Source: Natronorubrum sediminis
GTDB taxonomy: Archaea; Halobacteriota; Halobacteria; Halobacteriales; Natrialbaceae
Length of the DNA: 64,000 nt
Direction: 5' to 3'
Assembly (NCBI RefSeq): GCF_900108095.1
Contig: NZ_FNWL01000001.1
Coordinates: 124,001 to 188,000, forward strand
Position 1 is the first letter of the stretch; the number at the start of each line of letters is the position of its first letter. Both the position numbers and the translations under genes were made by a program. The notes below the pieces were generated by a model. That model worked only from the letters and a program-made list of their open reading frames with translations, did no database searches and was not told where the DNA came from. This document shows positions 1 to 9,411 of this stretch, piece by piece.

Positions 1-234
1 AGGCGCTTTTCACGTCACGACCGGCAGAGCGCGTCTCCGGCCCGACACACGCTCGAATCCCGGGACTCGAGCGTGTCTCGTCTCCGTCCCACCTCGACCC
101 CACTCCTCTTTCGTTGCTGTCGAGTCGTTGACTATCCGCGTCAGACGGCCGATCTCGCAGAAATTGCGAAAAGTACCATCGGCCAGCCCGTTGCGAAAAA
201 GTAAGGTAGTGGGTTCGCGTGGGTTTTGACAGGA

Positions 235-2070
235 ATGTTCAGGAAGGTTCTCGTAGCAAATCGCGGGGAAATCGCAGTTCGAGTGATGCGAGCCTGTGAG
301 GAGTTGAATATCGGGACCGTCGCGATCTACTCCGACGCCGATTCGGAGTCGGGACACGTCCGCTTCGCCGACGAAGCGTACAACGTCGGTCCGGCTCGAG
401 CGGCCGATTCGTACCTCGATCACGAGGCGGTTATCGACGCCGCACGGCGAGCCGATGCCGATGCGATCCACCCCGGCTACGGCTTCCTCGCGGAGAACGC
501 CGAATTCGCGAGCAAAGTCGAAGCTGCCGATGGTATTACCTGGATCGGTCCTGCGAGTGACGCAATGGAATCACTCGGTGAGAAGACCAAAGCGCGGACG
601 ATTATGAACGAGGCAGACGTGCCGATCGTCCCCGGAACGACGGATCCCGTCACCGAACCCGAGGAGGTCACCGCCTTCGGCGAGGAACACGGCTATCCGA
701 TCGCGATCAAAGCCGAAGGTGGCGGTGGCGGACGCGGGATGAAAGTCGTCTGGGACGAGAGCGAAGTCGAAGACCAACTCGAGAGCGCCCAGCGCGAGGG
801 TGAGGCCTACTTCGACAACGACTCAGTCTACCTCGAGCGCTACCTCGAGAACCCTCGCCACATCGAAGTCCAGATCGTCGCCGACCACGACGGCAACGTT
901 CGTCACCTCGGCGAGCGTGACTGTTCGCTCCAGCGCCGCCATCAGAAGGTTATCGAAGAAGGCCCCTCCGCAGCACTCTCCGACGAACTGCGCGAGAAGA
1001 TCGGCGAGGCCGCTCGCCGCGGGGTTTCTGCGGCGGAGTACACCAACGCCGGCACCGTCGAATTCCTCGTCGAGGAAGCGTCCGGACGCAGTCCCGACGA
1101 ACCGCTTGGCCCCGACGCAAACTTCTACTTCCTCGAGGTCAACACGCGAATTCAAGTCGAGCACACCGTCACCGAGGAAATCACCGGCATCGACATCGTC
1201 AAACGTCAGATCCGAATCGCCGCCGGCGAAGAAATCGATTTCGAACAAGACGAGGTCGAGATCGACGGTCACGCGATCGAGTTCCGGATCAACGCGGAGA
1301 ACGCGGCCGAGGACTTCGCTCCCGCGACCGGGGGCACGTTGGAGACGTACGATCCGCCGGGTGGAGTCGGCGTCCGGATGGACGACGCCCTCCGACAGGG
1401 CGACGACCTCGTCACGGACTACGACTCGATGATCGCGAAGCTAATCGTCTGGGGCGAAGACCGCGAGGAGTGTATCGACCGCTCACTGCGCGCGTTAGGT
1501 GAGTACGAAATCGATGGCATTCCAACGATCATCCCGTTCCACCGACTCATGCTCACCGACGAGGAGTTCGTCGAGAGCACGCACACGACGAAGTACCTCG
1601 ACGAAGAACTCGAGGAGAGTCGAATCGAGGAGGCCCAAGAGCAGTGGGGCGGAGACGTCGGCGATGGCTCGAGTGAGGACGAAGAGGCCGTCGAACGCGA
1701 GTTCACCGTCGAGGTCAACGGCAAGCGATTCGAAGTCGAACTCGCAGAGCACGGTGCCCCGGCGATTCCGGCCGGCGACGTCGACGTCGACGGTGGCCAC
1801 ACCGAACCGCCACAGCCAGCAGGCGGCTCGAGCGATAGTAGTGATCTCGAGGGCGACGGTGAAACCGTCGACGCAGAGATGCAGGGAACGATTCTCGACG
1901 TCGCCGTCGAAACGGGAGACGAAGTCGCCGCTGGCGACGTGCTCGTCGTTCTCGAGGCGATGAAGATGGAAAACGATATCGTGGCCTCGAAGGGCGGCAC
2001 CGTAACCGAAATCGCCGTCGAGGAAGAACAGAGCGTCGATATGGGCGATACGCTCGTCGTCCTCGAATAA
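235..2070 (+). CDS. pccA: Acetyl-/propionyl-CoA carboxylase, biotin carboxylase and biotin carrier subunit
   Basis: Carboxylates biotin with ATP and bicarbonate and carries it to the carboxyltransferase subunit, which makes malonyl- or methylmalonyl-CoA. The N-terminus ([14 protein letters not shown]) is the biotin carboxylase signature. An ATP-grasp domain follows with a glycine-rich loop ([11 protein letters not shown]). The C-terminal 80 residues are a biotinyl domain with the EAMKMEND motif; the biotin-accepting lysine is about residue 577. An acidic linker separates the two parts. The ATG at 235 is preferred; an in-frame TTG at 226 would add three residues. No carboxyltransferase subunit is present in the window. 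About 611 aa, normal for a fused alpha subunit. Whether acetyl- or propionyl-CoA is preferred cannot be read from the sequence. Confidence 0.93.
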   Translation: MFRKVLVANRGEIAVRVMRACEELNIGTVAIYSDADSESGHVRFADEAYNVGPARAADSYLDHEAVIDAARRADADAIHPGYGFLAENAEFASKVEAADGITWIGPASDAMESLGEKTKARTIMNEADVPIVPGTTDPVTEPEEVTAFGEEHGYPIAIKAEGGGGGRGMKVVWDESEVEDQLESAQREGEAYFDNDSVYLERYLENPRHIEVQIVADHDGNVRHLGERDCSLQRRHQKVIEEGPSAALSDELREKIGEAARRGVSAAEYTNAGTVEFLVEEASGRSPDEPLGPDANFYFLEVNTRIQVEHTVTEEITGIDIVKRQIRIAAGEEIDFEQDEVEIDGHAIEFRINAENAAEDFAPATGGTLETYDPPGGVGVRMDDALRQGDDLVTDYDSMIAKLIVWGEDREECIDRSLRALGEYEIDGIPTIIPFHRLMLTDEEFVESTHTTKYLDEELEESRIEEAQEQWGGDVGDGSSEDEEAVEREFTVEVNGKRFEVELAEHGAPAIPAGDVDVDGGHTEPPQPAGGSSDSSDLEGDGETVDAEMQGTILDVAVETGDEVAAGDVLVVLEAMKMENDIVASKGGTVTEIAVEEEQSVDMGDTLVVLE

Positions 2071-2086
2071 GGAAGGCCGATTCCGA

Positions 2087-2278
2087 CTAGTCGTCCTCGA
2101 GCGTTCGACGGTGGACGTTTTGATCCGCCGACCAGTCTTTTTGGGCGTATCCTTTCTGCCACTCGATTCTCCGGTTACGTAAACGAGTCAATGACTGCTT
2201 GAGTAGACGAGTTGGGACCGTTTCCTCTCGACGGTAGTCCGTGACGCTAAAACAATTCGAACGAAACGAACGATTCAC
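2087..2278 (-). CDS. Possible small basic hypothetical protein
   Basis: A 63-codon frame with a GTG start, convergent to the carboxylase gene and ending 17 bp from its stop. The C-terminal half (RNRRIEWQKGYAQKDWSADQ) is rich in Arg, Trp and Gln and reads more like a real protein than a shadow, and it overlaps no other gene. I recognise no domain and there is no clear Shine-Dalgarno sequence. It could be spurious. Confidence 0.3.
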   Translation of the reverse strand: MNRSFRSNCFSVTDYRREETVPTRLLKQSLTRLRNRRIEWQKGYAQKDWSADQNVHRRTLEDD

Positions 2279-2401
2279 CTGATGAGTGTCATACTATTAC
2301 ACCACTATTGGAGTCGAAGAAATACACTGTCGAACAGAACTGCGTCGTACTGAACAATAGTGTCCAACAAGGGCTGGCTGAGGCCAGAGGATTTATCCCT
2401 G

Positions 2402-2716
2402 ATGACTGTAAGAGTCTGCCCAATGCTACTCTCAGCTGACGCCTCGGATACCACTGCGACACGCTCGATCAGTTTCGACGTAATCGCCGCCGTTGCCGAA
2501 CGAGAGGGTGTCGATCCGATGGATATCGAACCTCCAGAGTACGAAGCGTTGTACGAAGCCATCAATCCGGAGGCGCTCGATGCAATTTTCACCCCACGAA
2601 CGGACGGAACTCCTCGAGCGGCGGGGCGCGTCGAGTTCCCTTTCTGTGGGTATTACGTCACAGTAACGAGCGACGGGGATGTCGACGTTCGCGAGCAATC
2701 GAGCACCGATCAGTAA
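2402..2716 (+). CDS. HalOD1 output-domain protein
   Basis: A single-domain protein of about 104 residues. The pattern SISFDVIAAVAEREGVDPMDIEPPEY, followed by a short helix, a linker with charged residues and a C-terminal pair of strands (FCGYYVTVTSDGDVDV), is that of the haloarchaeal HalOD1 family. The family is also found as the output domain of response regulators and is common as a stand-alone protein; its molecular role is unknown. Start choices are ATG 2402, ATG 2423 or GTG 2360; the domain begins after 2423, so the extra N-terminal residues are not decisive. It stands alone, divergent from the preceding small ORF. Confidence 0.75.
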   Translation: MTVRVCPMLLSADASDTTATRSISFDVIAAVAEREGVDPMDIEPPEYEALYEAINPEALDAIFTPRTDGTPRAAGRVEFPFCGYYVTVTSDGDVDVREQSSTDQ

Positions 2717-2748
2717 GCTCGTTTGGCGCGTGGACCTGGAGTCGAGAC

Positions 2749-3162
2749 TCACTCGCGTGTTGCGTCGATTCGCGTTCGCCATTCGTCGGGGAGTGGCTTC
2801 GACTCGCCGGCCGCCCGATCGACGAGGACCTGAACTGTCTCTGCTGTCGCGGCGGTGTCTCCATCGGCTCGGATCTCGTATCCAATCGTCAGGCTCGAGG
2901 TACCGAGGGCAGTAACGCCCATCGAGACGGTGACCCTGTCGTCGGCTTCGATTGCCCTGACGTAATCGATTGTCATCGTTGCGAGGACGGTTCCAATGTC
3001 AGTCAGTGAGACGCCAATGACGTCGGCGAAGTACGCTTCTCTCGCTTCTTCGAGGAACGTGGCGTAAACTGCGTTGTTTACGTGGCCCATGAAATCGATG
3101 TCACGGAGACGCACGTCGATGTCGGTTTCGTAGGAGTACAAGTCGTCGGGATCGTCGGTCAT
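2749..3162 (-). CDS. Acyl-CoA thioesterase, hotdog fold (YbgC/FadM type)
   Basis: A 137-residue hotdog-fold protein. The N-terminal segment VRLRDIDFMGHVNNAVYATF holds the conserved Asp and the GHVNNxxY motif of the 4-hydroxybenzoyl-CoA thioesterase family, in which that Asp is catalytic. It probably hydrolyses an acyl-CoA in the cytoplasm; the substrate cannot be inferred. The length is typical. It converges on the HalOD1 gene, and the YprB-like nuclease gene lies upstream on the same strand. Confidence 0.85.
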   Translation of the reverse strand: MTDDPDDLYSYETDIDVRLRDIDFMGHVNNAVYATFLEEAREAYFADVIGVSLTDIGTVLATMTIDYVRAIEADDRVTVSMGVTALGTSSLTIGYEIRADGDTAATAETVQVLVDRAAGESKPLPDEWRTRIDATRE

Positions 3163-3234
3163 CGATGCCAGCTAACGAACGCGGCCACCGTATAGCTACG
3201 TGTCCCATCCGTATTCGTCATCGATCGTCGCGAG

Positions 3235-3993
3235 TTATTCTGAGTCACAGACCGATTCGAAGACGGATCGATGGAGTTGCGTCGTGACGATTTCCATCAG
3301 CGGCTTCATGTTTCGCGTATCAGCCCGGTTGTACTCGACGAGGCGCTCGAGTGCGGCGTCGTCGCCGCGTTCGTACTCGTGCCAGAGGCGGACGGCGTCG
3401 CGGCCCGTGAGGTCTGGCATGTCGCGGTCGATCCCGAGTTCCCGCTCGATCGCTTTCAACCCGCCATCGAGTCCGAGCCTCTTACAGGGATACATGAGGT
3501 CGACGTGGGGCGTCGTGACGTCGATGTCGTAGCAGGTCTCGAGAAACGGCACGTCGAAGCGCTGACCGTTGAACGTCGCCAACAGCGCCGCTTCCTCGAG
3601 TTCAGCCTCGAGGCGCTGACTCGTCAAATCTCGGCCCTGAACGAACGTCTTCGTCTCGCCACCTTGGTGAAGGCTGACGGTCGTTACGTCGTTACAACTC
3701 GCGTCGAGTCCGGTCGTTTCGATGTCCAGAAAACACGTTTCCTCGCGAACGTTTTCGTAACAGCGCCAGCGGCTAGCTGCCGGCATAGCGTCGGCGAATA
3801 CCGAAACGTCACCGCGCTCGAGGTGGCGACGACCGTCGTCGATAAATGAAGAGATACGGTCGGCGAGCGTCTCGCCAACGACACGTCCATCGAACTCGTC
3901 CCAGTGGGTGATCCCGTGCTCCCAGAGACGACGTTCGGTGGTTTCCCCAACCCCGCGGACGGGAATGAAACTGTTCTCGATTCGCACACCCAT
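3235..3993 (-). CDS. RNase H-like exonuclease with N-terminal helix-hairpin-helix (YprB type)
   Basis: A 252-residue protein. Residues 10-45 resemble a helix-hairpin-helix (VRGVGETTERRLWEHGI). A DEDD-type exonuclease domain follows with FLDIETTGLD (D90, E92), FNGQRFDVPFLE (D147) and YNRADTRNM (D225). This is the YprB-like branch of the RNase H fold. It should cut single- or double-stranded DNA or RNA, but the substrate is unknown. The gene is monocistronic. A larger relative, paired with a helicase, lies at 31072-32742 in this window. Confidence 0.8.
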   Translation of the reverse strand: MGVRIENSFIPVRGVGETTERRLWEHGITHWDEFDGRVVGETLADRISSFIDDGRRHLERGDVSVFADAMPAASRWRCYENVREETCFLDIETTGLDASCNDVTTVSLHQGGETKTFVQGRDLTSQRLEAELEEAALLATFNGQRFDVPFLETCYDIDVTTPHVDLMYPCKRLGLDGGLKAIERELGIDRDMPDLTGRDAVRLWHEYERGDDAALERLVEYNRADTRNMKPLMEIVTTQLHRSVFESVCDSE

Positions 3994-4114
3994 TTCAGAG
4001 CGCCGCGCAAACTAAAATTGATTGGATCGACGCCGGGGACCGTTATCTCGACCGTCTCGAGAGACTGGCGGTATCGACCGGAGAGACTGGATTCTCGTGT
4101 GAGCGTTTGACGGC

Positions 4115-4777
4115 TCAAAAGGCTAGCCACTCGGTCGTCGTTCCTTCGTCTTGAAATTGCCAGCGATGTTCGTCCGTTCCGCGCCGAGAGCGGATTTCGA
4201 CGAGCACGTCGAACAGTGGCTCGAGGAGACGAACCAGTTCGTCGGTGCGCTCGAGTGGGAGGTGATAGTGGCCCATCCCGTTGTAGTAATCGACTCGAGC
4301 GGTGAGCAGGTGGAGGAACTGAAACACGTCGTCTCGTGGCTGTGCTTCGAATAACCGCTGGAGGCAATCGAGACAGACGCGAAGCGAGGCGGGTTCGAAC
4401 CCGTCCGCACGCTCTTCGAGTTCCTCGATCGCGTCGTTACTCTCGATACCGAGCGTTTTGAGCGATGTCTGGTCGGAGGTGTCGCCAGCTACCCGTGTCG
4501 ACGGTGTGGCCGCTGTCACGTCGATCGTACGGGTGTGAGCTGGCGCGTCGATACTCGAGCGAGTACACGGCTGCGTCGTCGAATCTGAATCGGTAATGGA
4601 GAGTCGATATCGCGAGGGTGCATCGACGCCGCCACACAATCGACGACAGAGGGTCGTGTGAAGTTCGGACGCATCCGTGCCGACGATCAGAATATTGCTA
4701 CCGTTTCGTTTGAGTTTCGCGAGCGTCTGTCCGAAACTCGCCTCCGATGACACACCATCGATTGGTTCACCATCCAT
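4115..4777 (-). CDS. Haloarchaeal RecA-fold-like protein (DUF7504 type)
   Basis: A 220-residue protein. The segment RNGSNILIVGTDASELHTTLCRRL resembles a degenerate P-loop region of the RecA/KaiC-like haloarchaeal DUF7504 family, but without a proper GKT. A variable middle is followed by a helical region (SLRVCLDCLQRLFEA) and a C-terminal strand-helix unit. In this family such proteins sit near signalling genes; a catalytic function is not shown. The family number is from memory and should be checked. It stands alone on the minus strand. Confidence 0.55.
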   Translation of the reverse strand: MDGEPIDGVSSEASFGQTLAKLKRNGSNILIVGTDASELHTTLCRRLCGGVDAPSRYRLSITDSDSTTQPCTRSSIDAPAHTRTIDVTAATPSTRVAGDTSDQTSLKTLGIESNDAIEELEERADGFEPASLRVCLDCLQRLFEAQPRDDVFQFLHLLTARVDYYNGMGHYHLPLERTDELVRLLEPLFDVLVEIRSRRGTDEHRWQFQDEGTTTEWLAF

Positions 4778-4929
4778 TCCGTCATACAGAGCTTGCGATA
4801 TACTGATAAGTTTTCTGTCTCGTATTGATCGTATCGTTCTGTTTCACCTCCAGTCGTGAGTTCGACGGACTACTTTCGAGTCCACCGGCTACCGGCCGAA
4901 CTTTTCATTGAGGCACCCGTAGGAGTCGT

Positions 4930-5778
4930 ATGAGCGACTCCAACGACGAACTGATCGATGCCGTTCGTGAACTCACACGAACGATCGATGACCTTCGAAC
5001 GGAACTCGAGGCGAACACCGACGGCCCTCGACTGCGATCGCGCCCGCGGCCGCCGACCCCCCGAGAACTCCTTCGGTTTACGGACGAAGTTGCGATCCCG
5101 GCAGCGATCGTTGCCCTCGAGACGAGCGTTCGCGCGCTCGAGGGGTTTCAGCGGACGCTCAAACTCGCTCGTACTGAACGAGACGTTCGAGACCGAACGT
5201 CGACCGCGACCGACGCCGCGAGCGATCGCGCGAATGCGCTCAGACGAACGACGCTGTCACAACTCGATACCATTCTGACGCAACTCCAGCGAGCGACGGC
5301 CGACGAAGACGCCGTGGAGGACGACCGAGTCACCGACTTGCTCTCCGAGGCTCGAGCGCTGCGCGACGATCTCGACGGGAGGTTGCAGCGTCTCGGCGAC
5401 GATGTCGACCGATCCACGGAGGGCTCGGAACCGATTCGCATCGACATCGAAGACGGAACCGTCGACTCGCCCGATATCGGTGACGAAAGCGACACTCGGG
5501 CCGATCCACAGTCACACGTCGACGTCGACGCCGAACTCGAGACGCTGAAAGATCGTTACGGAGAGGAGGATCCGGACGCCGATTCCAAGCCGGGCGTGGG
5601 TTCCGGTGTTGGTATCCACGAGAATCACTCGAGTGCGGCCGGTGAGACTGACGATACAGGCGAAGCGGACGAAACGGACGAAACAGACGAAACAGATGAG
5701 ACGAACGGTGACAACGAGTCGGACCCGACTCGTGACGATTCTCCGGGAGCGGGAGGCGATAACGGCGAGGAACGTTAG
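4930..5778 (+). CDS. Haloarchaeal hypothetical protein with acidic repeat tail (DUF7547 type)
   Basis: A 282-residue protein. The first 40 residues are a charged coiled-coil-like helix. Residues 40-100 (RPPTPRELLRFTDEVAIPA) form the conserved core of the haloarchaeal DUF7547 family. Two more helical stretches follow, then a disordered tail holding four tandem DET units near residues 250-262. The function is unknown. Its stop overlaps the stop of the convergent OB-fold gene by 4 bp. The family assignment is by recognition of the core motif. Confidence 0.6.
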   Translation: MSDSNDELIDAVRELTRTIDDLRTELEANTDGPRLRSRPRPPTPRELLRFTDEVAIPAAIVALETSVRALEGFQRTLKLARTERDVRDRTSTATDAASDRANALRRTTLSQLDTILTQLQRATADEDAVEDDRVTDLLSEARALRDDLDGRLQRLGDDVDRSTEGSEPIRIDIEDGTVDSPDIGDESDTRADPQSHVDVDAELETLKDRYGEEDPDADSKPGVGSGVGIHENHSSAAGETDDTGEADETDETDETDETNGDNESDPTRDDSPGAGGDNGEER

Positions 5779-6134
5779 ACCGGTTCGAACCGATACCCGT
5801 CCCACTCCTGACTTTCTGGCTCGCGAATGCCAGCATCGGGGTCGCGCAGTTCCTCGACGTACACCGGCTTTACCTCGTCGTCAGTTTCGATATCGCCGGT
5901 CGTCACCTGACCGATCGCTCGAACGGATTCTCCCTCGACGTCGAACTCGACGATTGCGAGATGATTCGGCTCGCGGACGCCCGGTGGCGTTGCCGTACTC
6001 GTCGTCCACGTGATCACTTCTGCAGTGTACTCGCTGAGATCGATCGTGTCGACCGGTTCGGTCCCACCCGGCCCTCGAGGATGGCCGGGGTAGCGAATCG
6101 TGCCGTCGTCGTACTCGTAGGCTTCCATCGTCAT
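5775..6134 (-). CDS. OB-fold protein partner of thiolase (DUF35 type, no zinc ribbon)
   Basis: A 119-residue protein with the DUF35 OB-fold core: NHLAIVEFDVEGESVRAIGQ and VKPVYVEELRD are the typical strands. In archaea, DUF35 proteins bridge acetoacetyl-CoA thiolase and HMG-CoA synthase so that CoA intermediates pass between them. Here the usual N-terminal CxxC zinc ribbon is missing and the protein contains no cysteine at all. Its ATG overlaps the thiolase stop by 4 bp, so the two are translationally coupled and almost surely form a complex. Confidence 0.8.
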   Translation of the reverse strand: MTMEAYEYDDGTIRYPGHPRGPGGTEPVDTIDLSEYTAEVITWTTSTATPPGVREPNHLAIVEFDVEGESVRAIGQVTTGDIETDDEVKPVYVEELRDPDAGIREPESQEWDGYRFEPV

Positions 6135-7291
6135 TGTGCTGCCTCCATGATCGTCGTGATCACACAGTTGCCAAAGCCACCGACGTTACAACAGAGTCCG
6201 GCCTCGGCGTCGACCTGTCGTGGTCCTGCCTCACCGACCAATTGTTCGTAGATTTCGACCCCTTGTGCGACCCCGCTTGCACCCAGTGGATGGCCCTTCG
6301 ATTTGAGACCGCCGGAGGTGTTGACCGGCAACTCGCCCGTCTCTCGCTCGGTGTATCCCTCCTCGACGAGTTTCCACGCCTCGCCGTGCTCGGCGAAGCC
6401 AAGTCCCTCCATCTGAAGGAACTCGAGAATGGTGAACATGTCGTGGAGTTCTGCGACGTCGATATCGTCCGGTTCGAGGCCGCTCATCTCGTAGGCTCCG
6501 TTGCCGCTCTCGACGACGCCGCCCATCACGGTCGGATCCTCGCGTTCGTGGACGACGTGAGTGTCCGTCGCGCCGTCGATGCCTGAAATGACGGCGTAGG
6601 TATCGGTATACTCCTGGGCGACGGATTCGGGACAGCACATCAGCGCCGCCGAGCCATCCGTAATCGGACAGAAGTCGTACAATCGAAGCGGATCGGCGAC
6701 GACCGGCGACTCGAGGATCGTCTCGAGGTCGACTTCCTTCTGGAACTGCGCGTGTGGGTTGTCGACGCCGTTTCGATGGTTCTTGGCTGCAACCTTTCCG
6801 AGACTCTCACGCGGGGCGTCGAAGCGCTCGAGGTAGTGTCGCGCCGTGAGCCCTGCAAACGAGGGGAGCGTAACGCCATGTTTGTACTCGACTGGGTGAG
6901 TGAGCGAGGCGATGACGTCGGTTGCTTCGCCAGTCGTCCGATGGGTCATCTTCTCGCCGCCGACGAGCAGCGTCATCTCGCTCGCGCCGCTTGCGACGGA
7001 CTGCCAAGCAGCGTAGATACCTGCACCGCCGCTGGAACTCGTCTGATCGACACGTTGTGTATATGCCGGCATCGCATCGAGGTCGTGTGCCAGCGCGTTC
7101 GGAACGCCGGTCTGTCCTTCGAATTCCCCACTCGCCATGTTCGAGACGTACAGGTGGTCGACCGCCGAGGCGTCGACACCCGAATCCTCGAGACACTCCT
7201 CACCGGCTTCCGCGAGGAGGTCCATGATCCACTCCCCCTCGCGTTGGCCGAACTGCGTCATCGAGGCACCGATAATTGCAACACGTTCCAT
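6131..7291 (-). CDS. Thiolase-fold protein with nucleophilic cysteine replaced by serine
   Basis: A 386-residue thiolase family member (SCP2/archaeal type). The C-terminal half keeps the conserved ELHDMFT histidine, the GHPLGASG motif and the CCNVGGFGN motif. Where active thiolases carry the acyl-accepting cysteine (CASG), this protein reads TSSSGGAG, so Ser85 stands at the nucleophile position. It may be inactive as a thiolase, act on another step, or serve as a scaffold. It is first in a two-gene operon with the OB-fold protein. No HMG-CoA synthase gene is nearby. Confidence 0.85.
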   Translation of the reverse strand: MERVAIIGASMTQFGQREGEWIMDLLAEAGEECLEDSGVDASAVDHLYVSNMASGEFEGQTGVPNALAHDLDAMPAYTQRVDQTSSSGGAGIYAAWQSVASGASEMTLLVGGEKMTHRTTGEATDVIASLTHPVEYKHGVTLPSFAGLTARHYLERFDAPRESLGKVAAKNHRNGVDNPHAQFQKEVDLETILESPVVADPLRLYDFCPITDGSAALMCCPESVAQEYTDTYAVISGIDGATDTHVVHEREDPTVMGGVVESGNGAYEMSGLEPDDIDVAELHDMFTILEFLQMEGLGFAEHGEAWKLVEEGYTERETGELPVNTSGGLKSKGHPLGASGVAQGVEIYEQLVGEAGPRQVDAEAGLCCNVGGFGNCVITTIMEAAQ

Positions 7292-7381
7292 ACGCTACTG
7301 GTCATCGGTCAACGATTTATAAGGTGGGGATCCCGACAGTGCTCGTCGTCGCGAGAGCTTCAGCGGACGGCTGCCGGGAGA

Positions 7382-8683
7382 CTACACCGATTCAGCCGTC
7401 GTCGTCCCCAACTCACTCGCACGTGATCGCGCCTGCTCGATCATCGCGGGTCTCGCTTCGAATGTAATGACGACGTCTTCGTCACCGTACGTCACGTCGT
7501 CGACGTGGCCGTTATCGTGAATCCACGACACGACGCTCATCGTCTCGTCCGTCATGGGGAGCAACAGGCGCTCTTCACGCCACTCCGGCAATTCGTCGTC
7601 GATTCGCTCGAGGAGGGCGTCGACGTTCGCTCCCGTCTTCCCGCTGACGGCAACCGGATTCGGGGCGAGCGACGAGAGCGCCTCGCGCTTTTCGGCGAGT
7701 TCGTCCTCGTCGACTTTGTCGATCTTGTTTAACACCGTGACGATCGGTGCCTCGTTGCGTTCGTAGAGCGTGTCGTGACTGGTGACGAGTTTCTCGTGAA
7801 TCTCGTCGACGTCTTCGCTAACGTCGACGACGAGTAAGACCAGGTCGGCACGGTAGACCGAGTCCAGCGTCGACTTGAACGATTCGACCAGCCAGTGGGG
7901 CAGGTCGCTGATGAACCCAACCGTGTCGGTCACAAGGACATCCCGCGGTTCGATCGCTGCACGTCGGGTCGTCGTCCCTAGCGTGGTGAACAGGTTATCC
8001 TGAGACTCGGCCGTCGCCTCGAGGTCCGGGTGAAGCCCCTCGTTTTCTTCGACGGTGAGGTCGTCCGCGAGTCGGCGCAAGAGGGTCGATTTGCCGGCGT
8101 TCGTGTAGCCGGCGAGAGCGACCAGATCGAACCCGGAGTCGCGTCGGCGTTCTCGCCGATGCTGCTCGGTCTGTTCGATCTGCTTGAGTTCGTCGTTGAT
8201 CCGGCTGATCTGGTCTTTGATGTCCTGTTCGCGGCTCTCGTCGTACTCTCCCAGACCCATGAATCCGGGGTGTTCGTCCCGCTTGGCGAGGCTGGTTTTC
8301 GCCTCGGCTCGAGGGAGTTCGTATCGGAGTTCCGCGAGTTCGACCTGAAGCTGTGCCTTGCGCGTCTGGGCTCGTTGGCCGAAAATCTCGAGGATGAGCG
8401 TGAATCGGTCGATGACCTCGACTCCCGCATCGAAGAGTTGTCCCAGATTGTACGTCTGATAGGGGCCAAGTCGATTGTCGAAGATAACTGTCGTCGCCTC
8501 GGTTTCATCGACGAGCTCGGCGAGCGTTTCGGCTTTCCCCTCACCCAGTTGCAACGCGGGATCAGCCCGTCGCGATTGGGTGACTTCGCCAATGACAGTG
8601 TACCCTGCTGCGGCTGCAAGGTCCCGAATTTCGCTCGTATCCGCGACGCCGGAATCGACGCGTTTCGCGATAATAGCCTTCAT
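7382..8683 (-). CDS. hflX: GTPase HflX
   Basis: A 433-residue GTPase of the Obg-HflX superfamily. The N-terminal domain (residues 1-110) has the glycine-rich region with FDNRLGPYQTYNLGQLF. A coiled coil of about 50 residues follows. The G domain carries G1 GYTNAGKSTLL, G3 DTVGFI and G4 NKID. In bacteria HflX splits stalled ribosomes; the archaeal protein binds the large subunit. The ATG at 8683 (MKAIIAKRVDSG) is chosen because the conserved domain begins there; the frame continues upstream without family similarity. It is divergent from the FUN14 gene. Confidence 0.93.
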   Translation of the reverse strand: MKAIIAKRVDSGVADTSEIRDLAAAAGYTVIGEVTQSRRADPALQLGEGKAETLAELVDETEATTVIFDNRLGPYQTYNLGQLFDAGVEVIDRFTLILEIFGQRAQTRKAQLQVELAELRYELPRAEAKTSLAKRDEHPGFMGLGEYDESREQDIKDQISRINDELKQIEQTEQHRRERRRDSGFDLVALAGYTNAGKSTLLRRLADDLTVEENEGLHPDLEATAESQDNLFTTLGTTTRRAAIEPRDVLVTDTVGFISDLPHWLVESFKSTLDSVYRADLVLLVVDVSEDVDEIHEKLVTSHDTLYERNEAPIVTVLNKIDKVDEDELAEKREALSSLAPNPVAVSGKTGANVDALLERIDDELPEWREERLLLPMTDETMSVVSWIHDNGHVDDVTYGDEDVVITFEARPAMIEQARSRASELGTTTAESV

Positions 8684-9026
8684 ACAAACCTCGAATGTGT
8701 CGTAGTCGATTCGGACTCGTGTCCGTCCGTTCGCGAGACGTGGGGCTCTCCGGACGACGACAATCCTTCGGTACCCCACCATTCGTCTCGACGTATCGAT
8801 CGAGACATCCGCTGGTCGTCACTCGAAACGATGCCGGGCGAACACCTCCGTTGGACGAATGCTGACCATACGTGTGAATACGTGTCCGAGCGTCTTGAAT
8901 CCCATGCTCAAGTCACACTCACGAGTCGTCCAATCGGTGAAATCCGCGTTCCATCTGTCGTCAGAAATGGGGGACGGCGTCGGTTTTAACCACAACAGTA
9001 ATTGTCATTGGCACGTATGTGAAACC
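8684..9026. other. Intergenic region between divergent hflX and FUN14 genes
   Basis: These 343 bp hold no convincing gene. A TTTTAA stretch near 8984-8990 may be the TATA element of the FUN14 gene. I see no strong hairpin or repeat. Confidence 0.4.
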
Positions 9027-9341
9027 GTGGTTGTAGATATCGATCCGTCGACGCTCGGCCTGGAGTTTGCCGGAGGTGCGATTATCGGTGCGGTTCTCGG
9101 ATTTGCGACGAAGCAGGTTGCCACGCTCGTCGCCATTATTATCGGCGTTCAGTTGATGGCGTTTCGATATCTCGAGTCCCAGGAGATCGTCACCGTCGAC
9201 TGGAACCGTCTCTCAGCGGGTCTCGTCGAAACCCAAGAACGCGCGCAATCGGAAATTCACTGGCTCGAGTCCGCCCTCTCGATGCTCTCGGTTGGGGCCG
9301 GATTCACGAGCGGGTTTTTAATCGGGTTCCACCGAGGGTAG
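9027..9341 (+). CDS. FUN14-family small membrane protein
   Basis: About 104 residues. LEFAGGAIIGAVLGFATKQV is the glycine-rich first transmembrane segment typical of FUN14 proteins, followed by a second hydrophobic stretch (LVAIIIGVQLMAF) and a C-terminal segment (LSVGAGFTSGFLIGF). The protein is probably in the cell membrane; its role in archaea is unknown. The GTG at 9027 is chosen because it precedes the conserved region; the frame is open further upstream to 8859, but that part has no membrane-protein character and includes odd His and Cys runs. Confidence 0.75.
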   Translation: MVVDIDPSTLGLEFAGGAIIGAVLGFATKQVATLVAIIIGVQLMAFRYLESQEIVTVDWNRLSAGLVETQERAQSEIHWLESALSMLSVGAGFTSGFLIGFHRG

Positions 9342-9411
9342 CGTAGAGGCCACTCGCCGAGAGTCACGTCTCGTTGCGGGCGTGAGGCACCCACAACGAG
9401 TTCGAGGAACT

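Noticed and set aside
8859..9026. N-terminal extension of the FUN14 gene
   Set aside because: The added residues have no membrane-protein or family character; the GTG at 9027 is better supported.
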